Under the pieces are notes generated by a model. That model was not told the origin of the DNA, searched no databases, and worked only from the letters and a program-made list of their open reading frames with translations. This document shows, piece after piece, positions 1 through 8,002 of a DNA stretch of 64,000 nt; positions within the stretch are counted from its first letter, which is position 1, and every line of letters starts with the position of its first letter. The stretch is from the NCBI GenBank assembly GCA_023417655.1, contig JAEZFD010000044.1, positions 1 through 64,000 on the forward strand, given 5' to 3'. Made by a program: the position numbers and the translations under genes. This DNA comes from Planctomycetota bacterium. GTDB taxonomy: Bacteria; Planctomycetota; Planctomycetia; Planctomycetales; Planctomycetaceae.

Positions 1-81
1 TACTTGCGGGCAATCCGCAGTGACAGAGAGGTGACTTCCAGAAGTGTGTTCGTGCGGGAGGGCTGGCTCATGCAAACACTT

Positions 82-429
82 TTAGCGCCAGCAGATCGAA
101 TCTTCAAGAGGTGTTTTCAACAAGGCAATCTGCATATTAAAGTCGAAGGTCGAGTAGTTATTAGCACCATCGAGATATGGCAGCAAATAGGCATGGACCG
201 ATGCCTGAGGAACACTGGCAGCCACGCAGTCGCCCATCGGAAAGACGCGGTGAGTCGACTCATAGTTATGCAGGGCGAGCCCGATCTGCTTGAGATTGTT
301 CCGGCACTGCGTTCGTCTCGCGGCCTCTCGCGCCTGCTGCACTGCAGGCAATAGGAGTGCAATAAGCACGGCGATAATTGCAATTACGACGAGGAGTTCA
401 ATGAGCGTAAATCCCCGCCCAATGCGCAT
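82..429 (-). pseudogene. Truncated DUF1559 prepilin-like protein
   Basis: The 115-residue product starts with a type IV prepilin signal, a basic leader followed by GFTLIELLVV, then a hydrophobic helix and the AVQQAREAARR and CRNNLKQIGLALHNYE segments that define DUF1559 proteins of Planctomycetota. The next part, which includes AYLLPYLDG, also follows the family. Normal members are roughly 300 residues; this one stops after about one third. In the remaining 81 bases of the window the frame does not continue as a recognisable DUF1559 domain. A shifted frame reads on without a stop and contains PSRTNT, weakly like the usual cysteine-proline region. I infer a frameshift or decay, but the rest of the gene lies outside the window, so a short functional variant cannot be excluded. 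Confidence 0.6.
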
Positions 430-491
430 ACGGCGACCAAAGAGTTGATCATGTGAGGCTCTGAATTAGAAGGTTCGATGCTGAATAACAA

Positions 492-560
492 AGAGCCCAG
501 CGCGCGAACGGCTATGAATCGGTCCAGTCAAAAGGAAACTGCTGGACCAACCTGGGCTCT
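492..560. repeat. Nested inverted repeat upstream of the truncated DUF1559 gene
   Basis: A 9-bp perfect outer stem (AGAGCCCAG at 492-500, CTGGGCTCT at 552-560) encloses a second perfect 7-bp stem (GGTCCAG at 521-527, CTGGACC at 542-548). The two stems nest, so one transcript could fold into a two-tier hairpin. It lies in the stretch 430-1167, which has no convincing gene. Transcribed on the minus strand it would sit in the leader of the DUF1559 gene, about 60 bases before its start codon, followed by a modest T-rich stretch. Its role is unknown; attenuator, structured leader or mobile remnant are all possible. Confidence 0.45.
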
Positions 561-1167
561 GAACCACGTGATATGCAGGGAAACAGAGATCTGAAGTGAA
601 AGAGGGGAATCCCTCAGTTCGATCCTAGTCATGTATGAAACAGGAATTCAACAAAAAAGTTCGTCCGCGAATAAAAAAGTGCGGGTGCGATGAACAATCT
701 GCTGACCTGTCTTCGGGTTATCGCGAGCAGGACGAGAGCCTCGCCGGATGTCTGGAATTCCTGCTACGGGATTTTTGCTGGTTGTGCCGACTCTGCCTGT
801 TCGGGTGATTGGTTGTCCCAGGCGCTTTTCACGGCAGGAAAGTTGGAAAACAACGGTTTTCCGGCGATTTAAGCCCGGCGCGGGATCAGGGGAATCCGAC
901 AAGATGGAGAGGATTTGCGTTCGGTCTTCGCTACGCGTAAAAGTAGATGAGGACTGTTGCATGTCTGTTCTGAATGTCAGGGACACACACCGCGCGAGCT
1001 CTGGACAGCGTTTCCTCACAGGAGACATGGCCTTTGTTTGGCGAGAGACGTGACCTGTCGTGTGAGCAGCGAATGCCGAACGCGTCTGCTGATATCAGTG
1101 CATGCGATCTCCAACCTTGGTCGTCCAGGTGAACCGGGCGTCCTGTGTGGCAGGAAAGTTAAGTCTG

Positions 1168-1872
1168 ATGTCGACCGTCTCCGTGCAAAGGAATCCAGCT
1201 GTGGGAAAAATGAGTCTGACGGGGGCTTCGCTGGCGGCCTCAATTCCAGCGGGCATCCTGGTGTACGTGCTGTTGATGGCCGTCATCAATAATTTGAACG
1301 ACATGCCCACCCTGTTAAAGGGGGTTGTGCTGGTCGCGCTGGCAGTGGCTCTCGCCGTCGCGCTGTTTTCGCTTTACCTGCTGATCTGGTATCGCAGCAG
1401 CTATGTTGTTGTCCCGCGCGACAAAACCAAAGCAGCCGCTGAGCCTGTTCTTGCGGCCGCAGCTGTGGGCGGAGGAGAGCTTGCCGACTCATTTCTCGAT
1501 GAATTCGGTCACTCGGACAGTGAGTTCGAAGCTGATCGTCGGGAAGAAGAGGCCTTTGGAGGTTCAGATGAATTCGCGACAGTCGACGACGATTCATTTG
1601 AAGAGGGCGGATTCGACGCTGAGCAGACGGTGGAGCTGAATCAGGATCTTTCTGAAGACGACTTCCTCGAAGAATTCGGGGGCGGCGACTCGAACGCGAC
1701 GCTCGAATTCGAGACTGATGAAAGTCTGATTGAAGCCGAAGTCGACGAGTTCTCGGCCACACTGCCCGTTCCAGGCGAGGATGACGATTCCGATCTGCTG
1801 GCCGGCGAAGCGATCGACGACGACTTCAATTTCGAACTCTTCGAAGATGATGAAGACGACAAGAAGAAGTAA
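1168..1872 (+). CDS. Acidic two-helix membrane protein, function unknown
   Basis: I chose the ATG at 1168, 234 residues, because GGAAAG precedes it; in-frame ATGs at 1102 and 1210 are alternatives. Two hydrophobic helices (about residues 20-40 and 50-74) are joined by a short loop with NNLNDMP. After a few basic residues comes a tail of some 130 residues that is extremely rich in Asp and Glu and ends in KKK. The tail carries loose repeats around the pattern [LF]-[DE]-EFG. With the loop outside, both termini including the acidic tail would be cytoplasmic. I recognise no family. The gene stands alone, with no gene before it for 670 bases and a convergent gene after it. That it is a real gene is fairly sure from base composition and length; its role is unknown. 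Confidence 0.6.
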   Translation: MSTVSVQRNPAVGKMSLTGASLAASIPAGILVYVLLMAVINNLNDMPTLLKGVVLVALAVALAVALFSLYLLIWYRSSYVVVPRDKTKAAAEPVLAAAAVGGGELADSFLDEFGHSDSEFEADRREEEAFGGSDEFATVDDDSFEEGGFDAEQTVELNQDLSEDDFLEEFGGGDSNATLEFETDESLIEAEVDEFSATLPVPGEDDDSDLLAGEAIDDDFNFELFEDDEDDKKK

Positions 1873-1887
1873 CCACACCACGTCGTT

Positions 1888-2628
1888 CTATTGCACTGAG
1901 TCAAGCGCGGCCTGCAGAGAGTAGGTCAACTGCTTCTGGAGTTGCTTCCAATCCTCTCCGTCGGCAAGAGGGAACTTCTGGTTCACTTCCAGTTCAATCC
2001 CAGCGTACTGCTGATCAGGAAACTGTTTTCGTAACGCTGTTGTGAAGCCGTCAGAGGTTCCGCGGTAGGGCAGATTGAAATACACGGCAAGGTCGGGGCG
2101 AAGCTGCTTGATCGCTGCTTTCCACTGACTACAGAACCGGGATTCGCGTTCGCGTTTCGGGTCAAAGAGTAACCCGATGTCTGTTCGACGTGTCTTTCCA
2201 TTCATGACTGGCGTGAATGAATGGACGGAAACATGGACAACCGGGCCGGCGATGACCTGTTGCTGAATCTCGCTGATGACCCGTTCCCGGTAGGGATCGT
2301 AGATCTCGTCAATCAGCCGCTGCTGCACCTCTGCGAACAACTCGCGGCTGAACTCAGAGAAGACCCGTGGATGTCCGATCGTCCGGTTGAGCTCAATCAA
2401 CAGTCGCGACCGGGTTTCGAACGTGAGAGGAACCTTGAAGTGCTTTGCGAAGCGTCGTGCCAGTTCCAGTGCTCCCGGATCATACCCGCGATGTGATTTC
2501 AGTGCTTCGGTTGCGTTCTTGAAGAGAGAACGGAATTCCGCCGGGATCTGATTGCCGCCATGCTCGCAGCTCAACACCAGTCGGCAGCGCGCGGGAAGAG
2601 TCGGTTTCTTTGCGGAGGGTTCAGGCAC
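1888..2628 (-). CDS. N-formylglutamate amidohydrolase family protein
   Basis: Family members (PF05013) are zinc-dependent amidohydrolases that remove an N-formyl group from glutamate in histidine degradation; homologues also occur in peptide-modification clusters. The 246-residue product has the family landmarks: CEHGG (21-25), YDPGA (49-53), LIELNRT (77-83) and HVSVHSFTP (132-140). Start is a GTG at 2628, with GGAAG 6-7 bases upstream; no in-frame ATG fits better. It is the last gene of the minus-strand amidoligase operon, 47 bases after the GCS2-type ligase. No histidine-degradation gene is nearby, so I infer it hydrolyses an acyl-amino acid or amide made or used by its neighbours rather than formylglutamate. 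Family assignment is strong; substrate is open. Confidence 0.8.
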   Translation of the reverse strand: MPEPSAKKPTLPARCRLVLSCEHGGNQIPAEFRSLFKNATEALKSHRGYDPGALELARRFAKHFKVPLTFETRSRLLIELNRTIGHPRVFSEFSRELFAEVQQRLIDEIYDPYRERVISEIQQQVIAGPVVHVSVHSFTPVMNGKTRRTDIGLLFDPKRERESRFCSQWKAAIKQLRPDLAVYFNLPYRGTSDGFTTALRKQFPDQQYAGIELEVNQKFPLADGEDWKQLQKQLTYSLQAALDSVQ

Positions 2629-2675
2629 AGTGCTGCTTCCAGAAGTCGCTGATCAGAACCGACGGTTAACGGACC

Positions 2676-3908
2676 TTATGGAACGAGCATGCTGCCCTGT
2701 TCCAAGGACTCGGCAAGGCGCTCGTAGACGCGGTGCAGTGTCTCACGATCAGGAGTCGGCCCTGTCAGTTTGAGAATCCGACGGGCGAGACAGCCGTGAT
2801 TCAGAATGGTCTCCATGGCCTGACCATACTGAGATGAGAAGTTCGGGTTCTCGCGGCAAACGGTTTGATACAGCGACCGCCAGAGTTCACTGACCGTCAC
2901 CGGTGCGCTGCTGAGTCCAAAGTGCCGCAGCACATTGCTGTCATGAACGACAGCTTCGTCCCCCTGTTTGATCGCGGCCAGCAGGATGGGTTCGAGCGAG
3001 TCGATCGAAACTTGCTGCTGCTTGGTCGTGCTGGTCCATCTCTCGGCGACCAGCAGTTTCAGAACTTCGATCGTTAGTGCCGCGACGGCCAGGTCGGCTT
3101 GAGGGCACTCCTGCAAATCGATGACCCGAATTTCGATGGCTCCCCGACTAAAGCGGGCGATCGCTCCGCGTGCATTCAGGAACTCGTTTCGCAGCACGCC
3201 GTCTGGATCGAGCGGAGCGATGTCGCGGAACATCGGCTGAAAGATCTCGCGGTCATAACTTTCGAAATCGAACACCGGCTCCGGGATGACGCGCCCTGTG
3301 ACAGAAGCGACTCCCTTTGCATTGCGACGATAGACATCGAGCCGGGAATCCGCCTGACCTGACGCCTGTCCTTCTATGAAAGGAGAACTGGCTGCCAGAC
3401 CGGGGAGGAACGGAAGGATTAACCGAATCGCCGCATGCAGCCGGCCGAATTCCTCGTCGCCGGTGAACGGCAGGTTGATGTGCATGCTCTGCAGATTGGC
3501 CCAGCCGTGCCCGCGGCAATCGAAAATCTTGTCGAAGGTCTCATAGACGACATGATACTCATACGGCCAGATCCGCATTTCACGATTCGGATCCATCCAA
3601 GGGTGCATCGCTGTCGGCAGCAGGCGTGCGTTAGCGGAAGCCAGCTGCCGGTTGATCTCTCGTACACTTTCCTGAAACTTCTCCGCCAGGGGAGTCAGGT
3701 CTTCCGCAGGGCCGTTCGTCTTCAGCTCGATGACGTGATGGGTCAGTTCGTTCGACCATGAGAGTGAGCCATACTCCACATCAGAGGTCGGCTCCCCTTG
3801 TTCGTCTTTGAGGACATGGTCCGAGATCGGGCGGACATCGAGCGATGTCCGGTCCACGATCATGTATTCCAGTTCAATTCCAAAGGCGTCAAAGAGATGC
3901 AATGACAT
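2676..3908 (-). CDS. GCS2-type carboxylate-amine ligase (glutamate-cysteine ligase-like)
   Basis: This 410-residue protein belongs to the GCS2 branch of glutamate-cysteine ligases (PF04107), which join a carboxylate to an amine using ATP. Visible are the N-terminal GIELEY (10-15), whose glutamates bind metal in the family, NLQSMHINLPF (138-148) matching the family's Q-x-x-H-I-N block, and IEIRVIDLQECP further on. The substrate cannot be read from sequence; many GCS2 proteins do not make gamma-glutamylcysteine. It lies between the ATP-grasp ligase (178 bases upstream, across a long hairpin) and the amidohydrolase (47 bases downstream). No glutathione synthetase gshB is present. The ATG at 3908 has no clear ribosome binding site, so translation may depend on structure or coupling. 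I infer that it makes one peptide-like bond of a small metabolite with its neighbour. Confidence 0.8.
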   Translation of the reverse strand: MSLHLFDAFGIELEYMIVDRTSLDVRPISDHVLKDEQGEPTSDVEYGSLSWSNELTHHVIELKTNGPAEDLTPLAEKFQESVREINRQLASANARLLPTAMHPWMDPNREMRIWPYEYHVVYETFDKIFDCRGHGWANLQSMHINLPFTGDEEFGRLHAAIRLILPFLPGLAASSPFIEGQASGQADSRLDVYRRNAKGVASVTGRVIPEPVFDFESYDREIFQPMFRDIAPLDPDGVLRNEFLNARGAIARFSRGAIEIRVIDLQECPQADLAVAALTIEVLKLLVAERWTSTTKQQQVSIDSLEPILLAAIKQGDEAVVHDSNVLRHFGLSSAPVTVSELWRSLYQTVCRENPNFSSQYGQAMETILNHGCLARRILKLTGPTPDRETLHRVYERLAESLEQGSMLVP

Positions 3909-3946
3909 GGGACATCACATGCTGTAAATGGAAGGAGGGAAGCATT

Positions 3947-3996
3947 GCTCCATGCGTGCATCTGATTCCATCTGATATCAGATGCACACATGGAGC
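3947..3996. repeat. Long near-perfect hairpin inside the amidoligase operon
   Basis: A 20-base arm (3947-3966) and its complement (3977-3996) match at 19 of 20 positions around a 10-base loop. It sits in the 178-base gap between the ATP-grasp gene and the GCS2-type gene, about 40 bases before the start of the latter. There is no T-run on either side, so it does not look like an ordinary terminator; it may be an mRNA stability or processing element or an operator palindrome. Confidence 0.6.
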
Positions 3997-4040
3997 AGGG
4001 AACACGAGAACCGACTGAATGTGCGACAGAGCGGCTGTTG

Positions 4041-4090
4041 TTAAAGCGACCGCTGCTTAAGCGACCGCTGCTTAAGCGATCGATGCTTAA
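4041..4090. repeat. 15-bp tandem repeat at the end of the ATP-grasp gene
   Basis: Three head-to-tail units of 15-16 bases (TTAAGCGACCGCTGC and variants) occupy 4041-4086 and run into TTAA at 4087-4090. The ATP-grasp stop codon is the TAA read from 4089 to 4087. Because 15 is a multiple of three, the repeat places TAA again in the same frame at successive units on the minus strand. It probably arose by slippage. Confidence 0.7.
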
Positions 4091-5559
4091 CGGACTGCGA
4101 CTCCGGACTTCTTCTGTTCGATGCGGCGGAGGAAGGACTCCATCACTCGACGATAAAGTTCATCCCGAAGAATCTCGTCTTCGCACCCGGCATCCATGTT
4201 GGGATTATCGTTCACTTCGATGAGATAGAAGTTGCCGTCGGACTCCTTAACGTCGACGCCATATAGTCCATCGCCAATCAGATTCGCGGCTTTCAACGCA
4301 ATCTGGACCGCTTTACGCGGAGCGAGTTCGACAGGCAGCGTTTTGAAATTGCCGTAGCGATCATCCCCCTGTTTTGACCAGTGGATGATCTGCCAGTGCC
4401 CAGGTGCCATGAAGTACTGGCACGCAAACAGTGGTCGCTGATCGAGAATGCCGATGCGCCAGTCGAAGGTCGTCGGAAGGAACTGCTGCGCGACGAGGAG
4501 TTCTGACTGTGCAAAGAATTCCTTCAGGCGAACCTGCAGGTCTTCTTCGTTCGAGACCTTCACAACTCCTTGCGAGAACGAGCTGTCCGGCTTCTTGAGA
4601 ACGCAGGGAAACCCGAGAGTTTCTGCAATCTCGTTTCCATTGTCGCGATGCACGACCATCGACTTCGGAGTCGGGATTTTGTGCCGCTCCATCAGTTCCT
4701 GCAGGTAGACCTTGTTAGTACACCGAGCAATGGAAACCGGATCGTCGATAACCACCAGTCCTTCGTTCGCAGCACGCCGGGCGAAGCGATAGGTGTAATG
4801 GTTAATGCCAGTCGTCTGCCGGATAAATAGAGCGTCGTATTCCATCAGTCGGGCGTAATCATCCCGGGTGATCAGTTCACAGTTCAGCCCTAATCCCTCA
4901 CCGGCCTTAATGAATTTCTTGAGAGCCGCTTCGTTCGAGGGAGAGGCTTCCTGTTCGTCGGGATCATAAAGAATCGCGACGTCGAATCGCGTACGTTTCT
5001 GCTTGGGCCGTGCCGTCGCACCCCCGGCAAAGTGCTTCTCTGCCGAGTCGATCATAAATTCATGATGCACTGACGGGACGTCGTTGGTGCCGAGGGCCTT
5101 TACGCTGCGGATCTGCCAGGTTCCGTTGTTGACAAAGCGGAACCGGAGCAGGGGAATCTGAAACATATTGAACAGCTGACGGCTCAGCCGTTCATATCGC
5201 TTGGCCATATTGCGGCCAAAGTAGATACTCAGTTCGAATTCTTCCGACTGAATCGGTCCCAGTGATTTCTGAATCAGCTCATCCAGTTCTTCGCCGACAA
5301 AGCGAATCATCGACGGCGTTTTCAGGTCCTGCAGCGCAATGACGCCGGGCATCGGACGATGTCCGCGGGCTTCGGCCAGCAGCGAGACATAATAACCAGT
5401 GCTCTGATAGCGCAGGGAACTGCACAGATTAAACAGTTTGACGTTTCGACGGTCGGCGTACTCTTCGTCCGTCACATATTTCCAGGCGTCAACGAGCTCG
5501 ACGTTCGGGATTTCTTCAGGCCAGTCTGTGACATTATCTGTCACGATCAATGCGGGCAT
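4087..5559 (-). CDS. RimK-like ATP-grasp ligase with RLAN N-terminal domain
   Basis: ATP-grasp ligases of the RimK type add amino acids to a carboxylate through an acyl phosphate. The 490-residue protein has two parts. The first half resembles the alpha/beta domain known as RimK-like ATP-grasp N-terminal (PF14401), with NLCSSLRYQSTGYYVSLLAE and SIYFGRN. The second is an ATP-grasp fold: KKPDSSFSQGVVKV for nucleotide binding, DWRIGIL, and GVDVKES...LIEVNDNPNMDAG with the metal-binding Glu and Asn. I prefer the ATG at 5559, preceded by GGGAG, over an in-frame TTG at 5568. The start lies inside the upstream C39-like gene, a 26-base overlap that suggests translational coupling. The family often neighbours GCS2 ligases and N-formylglutamate amidohydrolases, exactly as here. 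The product is unknown; true RimK (ribosomal S6 modification) is unlikely given the extra domain and context. Confidence 0.85.
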   Translation of the reverse strand: MPALIVTDNVTDWPEEIPNVELVDAWKYVTDEEYADRRNVKLFNLCSSLRYQSTGYYVSLLAEARGHRPMPGVIALQDLKTPSMIRFVGEELDELIQKSLGPIQSEEFELSIYFGRNMAKRYERLSRQLFNMFQIPLLRFRFVNNGTWQIRSVKALGTNDVPSVHHEFMIDSAEKHFAGGATARPKQKRTRFDVAILYDPDEQEASPSNEAALKKFIKAGEGLGLNCELITRDDYARLMEYDALFIRQTTGINHYTYRFARRAANEGLVVIDDPVSIARCTNKVYLQELMERHKIPTPKSMVVHRDNGNEIAETLGFPCVLKKPDSSFSQGVVKVSNEEDLQVRLKEFFAQSELLVAQQFLPTTFDWRIGILDQRPLFACQYFMAPGHWQIIHWSKQGDDRYGNFKTLPVELAPRKAVQIALKAANLIGDGLYGVDVKESDGNFYLIEVNDNPNMDAGCEDEILRDELYRRVMESFLRRIEQKKSGVAVR

Positions 5560-6304
5560 GCCGCTCAACTCCCTTGGTGTAATTTTTCGGACGTACGATC
5601 AGCAGATTGGCGTCGTACGTCACAATGCCAAGCATGATGGCGGAGAATACGCGGTCAATATCAACCGCATACTGGCGATCTTTGGCAAAGGGATTCGCCT
5701 CGAGGGGATCCGCCACCAGAACCGTGCGTCGGTCGGGGTCATACCCGCAGAGCACGACAAAATGACCAGCAGGAAAACCACGGACATCGTCTGCCAGTGT
5801 GGTCCGCCCCGGGGGCGGATTTTCCGGACAGTATTCCCGCATTTCCCCATAGAGAAACGTGGCGCTTAAGCCGGTCAGAACCGGGACACCCCGTTTCAGA
5901 TACCGGCGGATGAGATCGATCGTCAGAACTTCCATTCGCAGCTTGCCGCCGAGATTCAGGAACTCGACATAGGCGGCCGTGGCGGTCAGCAGCCGTGACT
6001 TCGTTTTCGCTCGTGCCTGGGCCAGCAGACGTTCTTCGAGATTCACTTCCCGGTCATTGCGGAACCAGGTGGGATCGAAGACCTGCAGGTCATAGGTGTA
6101 AAGCGTGACGTCGTAGCCGAGTCGAAGAGCATGCGAGCCGAGAAAGACAGCAAGAGTTCCTCCTTGTTCCAGCTGGCCGACTTCGCGAATCACCTGATCC
6201 AGGGAAATGTGGTTATCGAAATAGCGATAAACCGCATGCAGGCAGGTGGGGCCGCAGGTCGTATCAGTTGGTTGCGGGAGGATTTCAAGTCGAAGGGGGT
6301 TCAT
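5534..6304 (-). CDS. C39-like papain-fold peptidase
   Basis: This 256-residue protein looks like a free-standing peptidase-C39 domain. The nucleophile segment TTCGPTCLHAVY places Gln11 and Cys17 at the oxyanion and catalytic positions; GHFVVLCGYD supplies His181, and VADP supplies Asp199, giving a Cys-His-Asp triad. There is no signal peptide, no membrane helix and no ABC-transporter part, unlike bacteriocin-processing C39 enzymes, so it should be cytoplasmic. It opens the minus-strand operon, and its last 26 bases overlap the ATP-grasp gene. Related operons elsewhere also combine a papain-like protein with RLAN-ATP-grasp and GCS2 genes. I infer that it trims or transfers a peptide substrate of the ligases. 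The ATG at 6304 has no strong ribosome binding site. Confidence 0.8.
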   Translation of the reverse strand: MNPLRLEILPQPTDTTCGPTCLHAVYRYFDNHISLDQVIREVGQLEQGGTLAVFLGSHALRLGYDVTLYTYDLQVFDPTWFRNDREVNLEERLLAQARAKTKSRLLTATAAYVEFLNLGGKLRMEVLTIDLIRRYLKRGVPVLTGLSATFLYGEMREYCPENPPPGRTTLADDVRGFPAGHFVVLCGYDPDRRTVLVADPLEANPFAKDRQYAVDIDRVFSAIMLGIVTYDANLLIVRPKNYTKGVERHARIDRDR

Positions 6305-6602
6305 CCGGTCGTCCGTGCGGAAGTCCAGTCGCGCATCTTATTCGGCCCCGCGCAATCTGACAAAGGAGGATTTAGGCGTTTTCTGCGGAATATTCCGGTG
6401 ACCCCTGAAATCGACAGCGGAAACATATCGTCACCTGACCGCAAGCTTACAGGTTGATCAGTTGTTGTTGATGGGATTTAAGCGGTGAAAACATGCTTTC
6501 TGGAATGTTTCTGGGCGTTAGCAAGGCGAACCAGATCTTTTTTCCGGTTCAATTCCTAATGAGCGAGGGAACCGTTGCCGATGGACAGGACCGTCCCCAG
6601 AT

Positions 6603-6788
6603 TTATTCCAGACCATTCCGCGTGTGATCTCCTCGTCTCGGCCAAGCGGAATTGAGTCTTCCAGCAGTCGAGACGCGCAACGCACGGGTCCGAGGGAGAG
6701 AAATTTGCTCTCTCCCATGCCGCACGACCGCCGAGATCCCTGGGACACTGAGTGCAATGCCCCCGCTTAATACCACCGACCGCGTCAT
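6603..6788 (-). CDS. Short conserved reading frame, copy 1 (RLNSAW motif)
   Basis: A 61-codon frame in the 523-base stretch 6305-6827, which otherwise holds no gene. Codons 27-54 (6710 down to 6627) align without gaps to a second short frame at 60829-61068. The shared pattern is E-Q-x-x-L-P-x-x-R-x-x-R-V-S-x-x-x-R-L-N, then S-A-W-x-x-R-x-D: 16 of 28 residues are identical, and eight of those 16 codons differ only silently. That is what selection on protein, not on RNA, leaves behind. I recognise no family. The start codon is uncertain, and only the shared segment is supported; a decayed fragment of a repeated gene is also possible. Confidence 0.4.
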   Translation of the reverse strand: MTRSVVLSGGIALSVPGISAVVRHGREQISLPRTRALRVSTAGRLNSAWPRRGDHTRNGLE

Positions 6789-6827
6789 GTCGATTGAAAT
6801 CGACGCTGCATGATCAGGAAACCACTT

Positions 6828-7958
6828 TTAGTCCAGCACGTTTGCAGGCTTCGCTGGTGGAGCCGGTGTCGTCGGTTTGGGGGCTGGCGGACGTGGCGGT
6901 CCGAGTTCGATGACCGGGACTGATGTTGTGTAAGTCCAGTTGGCCGGCATGGGCTCCCAGCCGGCAGGGACGTTGCCCATCATCATCAACTGCCGGGCGG
7001 TGATGTAAATGTCGAAGCTGTCCGGCATGACATAGAAGTAGACATAATTCTTCGTCGGATTGATTGCGCTGAGCACCGTTCTGAGTTTCGGAGTCGGCTT
7101 CATCAGCTCTTCATCGGTGAAGCCCCGGCGCTCATTTGCGGTGAGTCGCATCCGCGGCCAGCGGTCGTCCTGGATGTAATATTCGACGTTGAGGAATTCA
7201 TCCTTCGGATCTGGCAGTCGCAGGAAGTACTTCGCGAATGCTTCGGGATCAATCCCCTTTTCAGGATCAAGATTGAGCTTGTGCCGAGTGATGATGGCCT
7301 TCGACCGCAGCTCGGCGTCTTTGCGGAGCTCGTCGATATTCATCGGATAGAGCTTATTGTTCGCACACAGAAAGTTCAGCCGCCGTGCGCCGTCTGGAGC
7401 AGGACGGGGATTCGGGAGTGCGACCAACTTTGAAGGGGGCGGGCCGGTCCGCTTGGGGGCCGTATCCAGCATCGCCTGCAGGTCGGCCTTCTTCTTCAGG
7501 AGTTCAGTGAGGGTTTGACTGAGAGCCTCACGTTGTTTTTCCTGTGCCTCGACAACCTTCTTGCTTTCGGCTGCCTTCTTGCGATCTGATTCGATCGCCA
7601 TTGCAAAAGTGTTTTTCTTCTTTTCGTTTTCTTTCAGCAATGCCTTCCGTGATTCGATCGTCTCCTGCATCCGTCTCAGACGTTCACGCTCGGCATCGAT
7701 GTCGACCATGGCCACCGTCGTGGCCTTCTGCTCGAGATCTTTCTGATTGGCCTTCAGCTTTTCCAGCTCGGCCTTCTTCTCGTCCAGGTCAGCCTGTGTG
7801 ATCTCACTTTTCTCGGTGATGTCCCGGACCTTTTCCGCCACATCAAGCTGGGTGGTAATCAGAACCAGGACGAGGATCCCGACGACGTTGAACATCGTGT
7901 CCATCAGGGAGTCGAGGGCACCATCGTCATCGTCGTTAGATGCAGCACGGATCTTCAT
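6828..7958 (-). CDS. ExbD-like coiled-coil membrane protein with intramembrane Asp
   Basis: This 376-residue protein has one N-terminal membrane helix (about 18-40) preceded by an acidic segment. The helix begins LMDTMFNVVGILVLVLI, which fits the ExbD/TolR pattern in which an aspartate at the start of the helix carries protons. It is followed by a long charged coiled coil (about 44-160), a globular domain with many aromatic residues and a Pro/Ala-rich end. ExbD itself is about 140 residues, so coil and C-terminal domain are additions. It is the last gene of a minus-strand operon, 44 bases after a second ExbD-like gene and behind a MotA/ExbB channel gene. The helix should pair with that channel, and the large part should lie in the periplasm. 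Assignment to the family rests on helix and neighbours, not on overall similarity. Confidence 0.65.
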   Translation of the reverse strand: MKIRAASNDDDDGALDSLMDTMFNVVGILVLVLITTQLDVAEKVRDITEKSEITQADLDEKKAELEKLKANQKDLEQKATTVAMVDIDAERERLRRMQETIESRKALLKENEKKKNTFAMAIESDRKKAAESKKVVEAQEKQREALSQTLTELLKKKADLQAMLDTAPKRTGPPPSKLVALPNPRPAPDGARRLNFLCANNKLYPMNIDELRKDAELRSKAIITRHKLNLDPEKGIDPEAFAKYFLRLPDPKDEFLNVEYYIQDDRWPRMRLTANERRGFTDEELMKPTPKLRTVLSAINPTKNYVYFYVMPDSFDIYITARQLMMMGNVPAGWEPMPANWTYTTSVPVIELGPPRPPAPKPTTPAPPAKPANVLD

Positions 7959-8002
7959 GGGAGGCGTTCAGGGGCCGGAGGATCTCGGGACGGGCGGGTC
8001 TC

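Noticed and set aside
690..1053. Short frames on both strands between 690 and 1053
   Set aside because: Neither strand shows a domain, a good ribosome binding site or a composition like the neighbouring genes.
2676..3908. Glutathione synthesis (gshA)
   Set aside because: GCS2 proteins are functionally diverse and no gshB is present; gamma-glutamylcysteine synthesis is unproven.
4087..5559. Ribosomal S6 modification enzyme RimK
   Set aside because: The extra N-terminal domain and the GCS2, C39-like and amidohydrolase neighbours point to the RLAN-type ligases instead.
6646..6716. Intergenic structured RNA shared with 60965-61031 (same spacing of GCGGAATTGAGTC, ACGCG and an end hairpin)
   Set aside because: The differences between the copies fall mainly at silent codon positions of a minus-strand frame, and the internal stem of copy 2 is not kept in copy 1. 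A coding explanation fits better.
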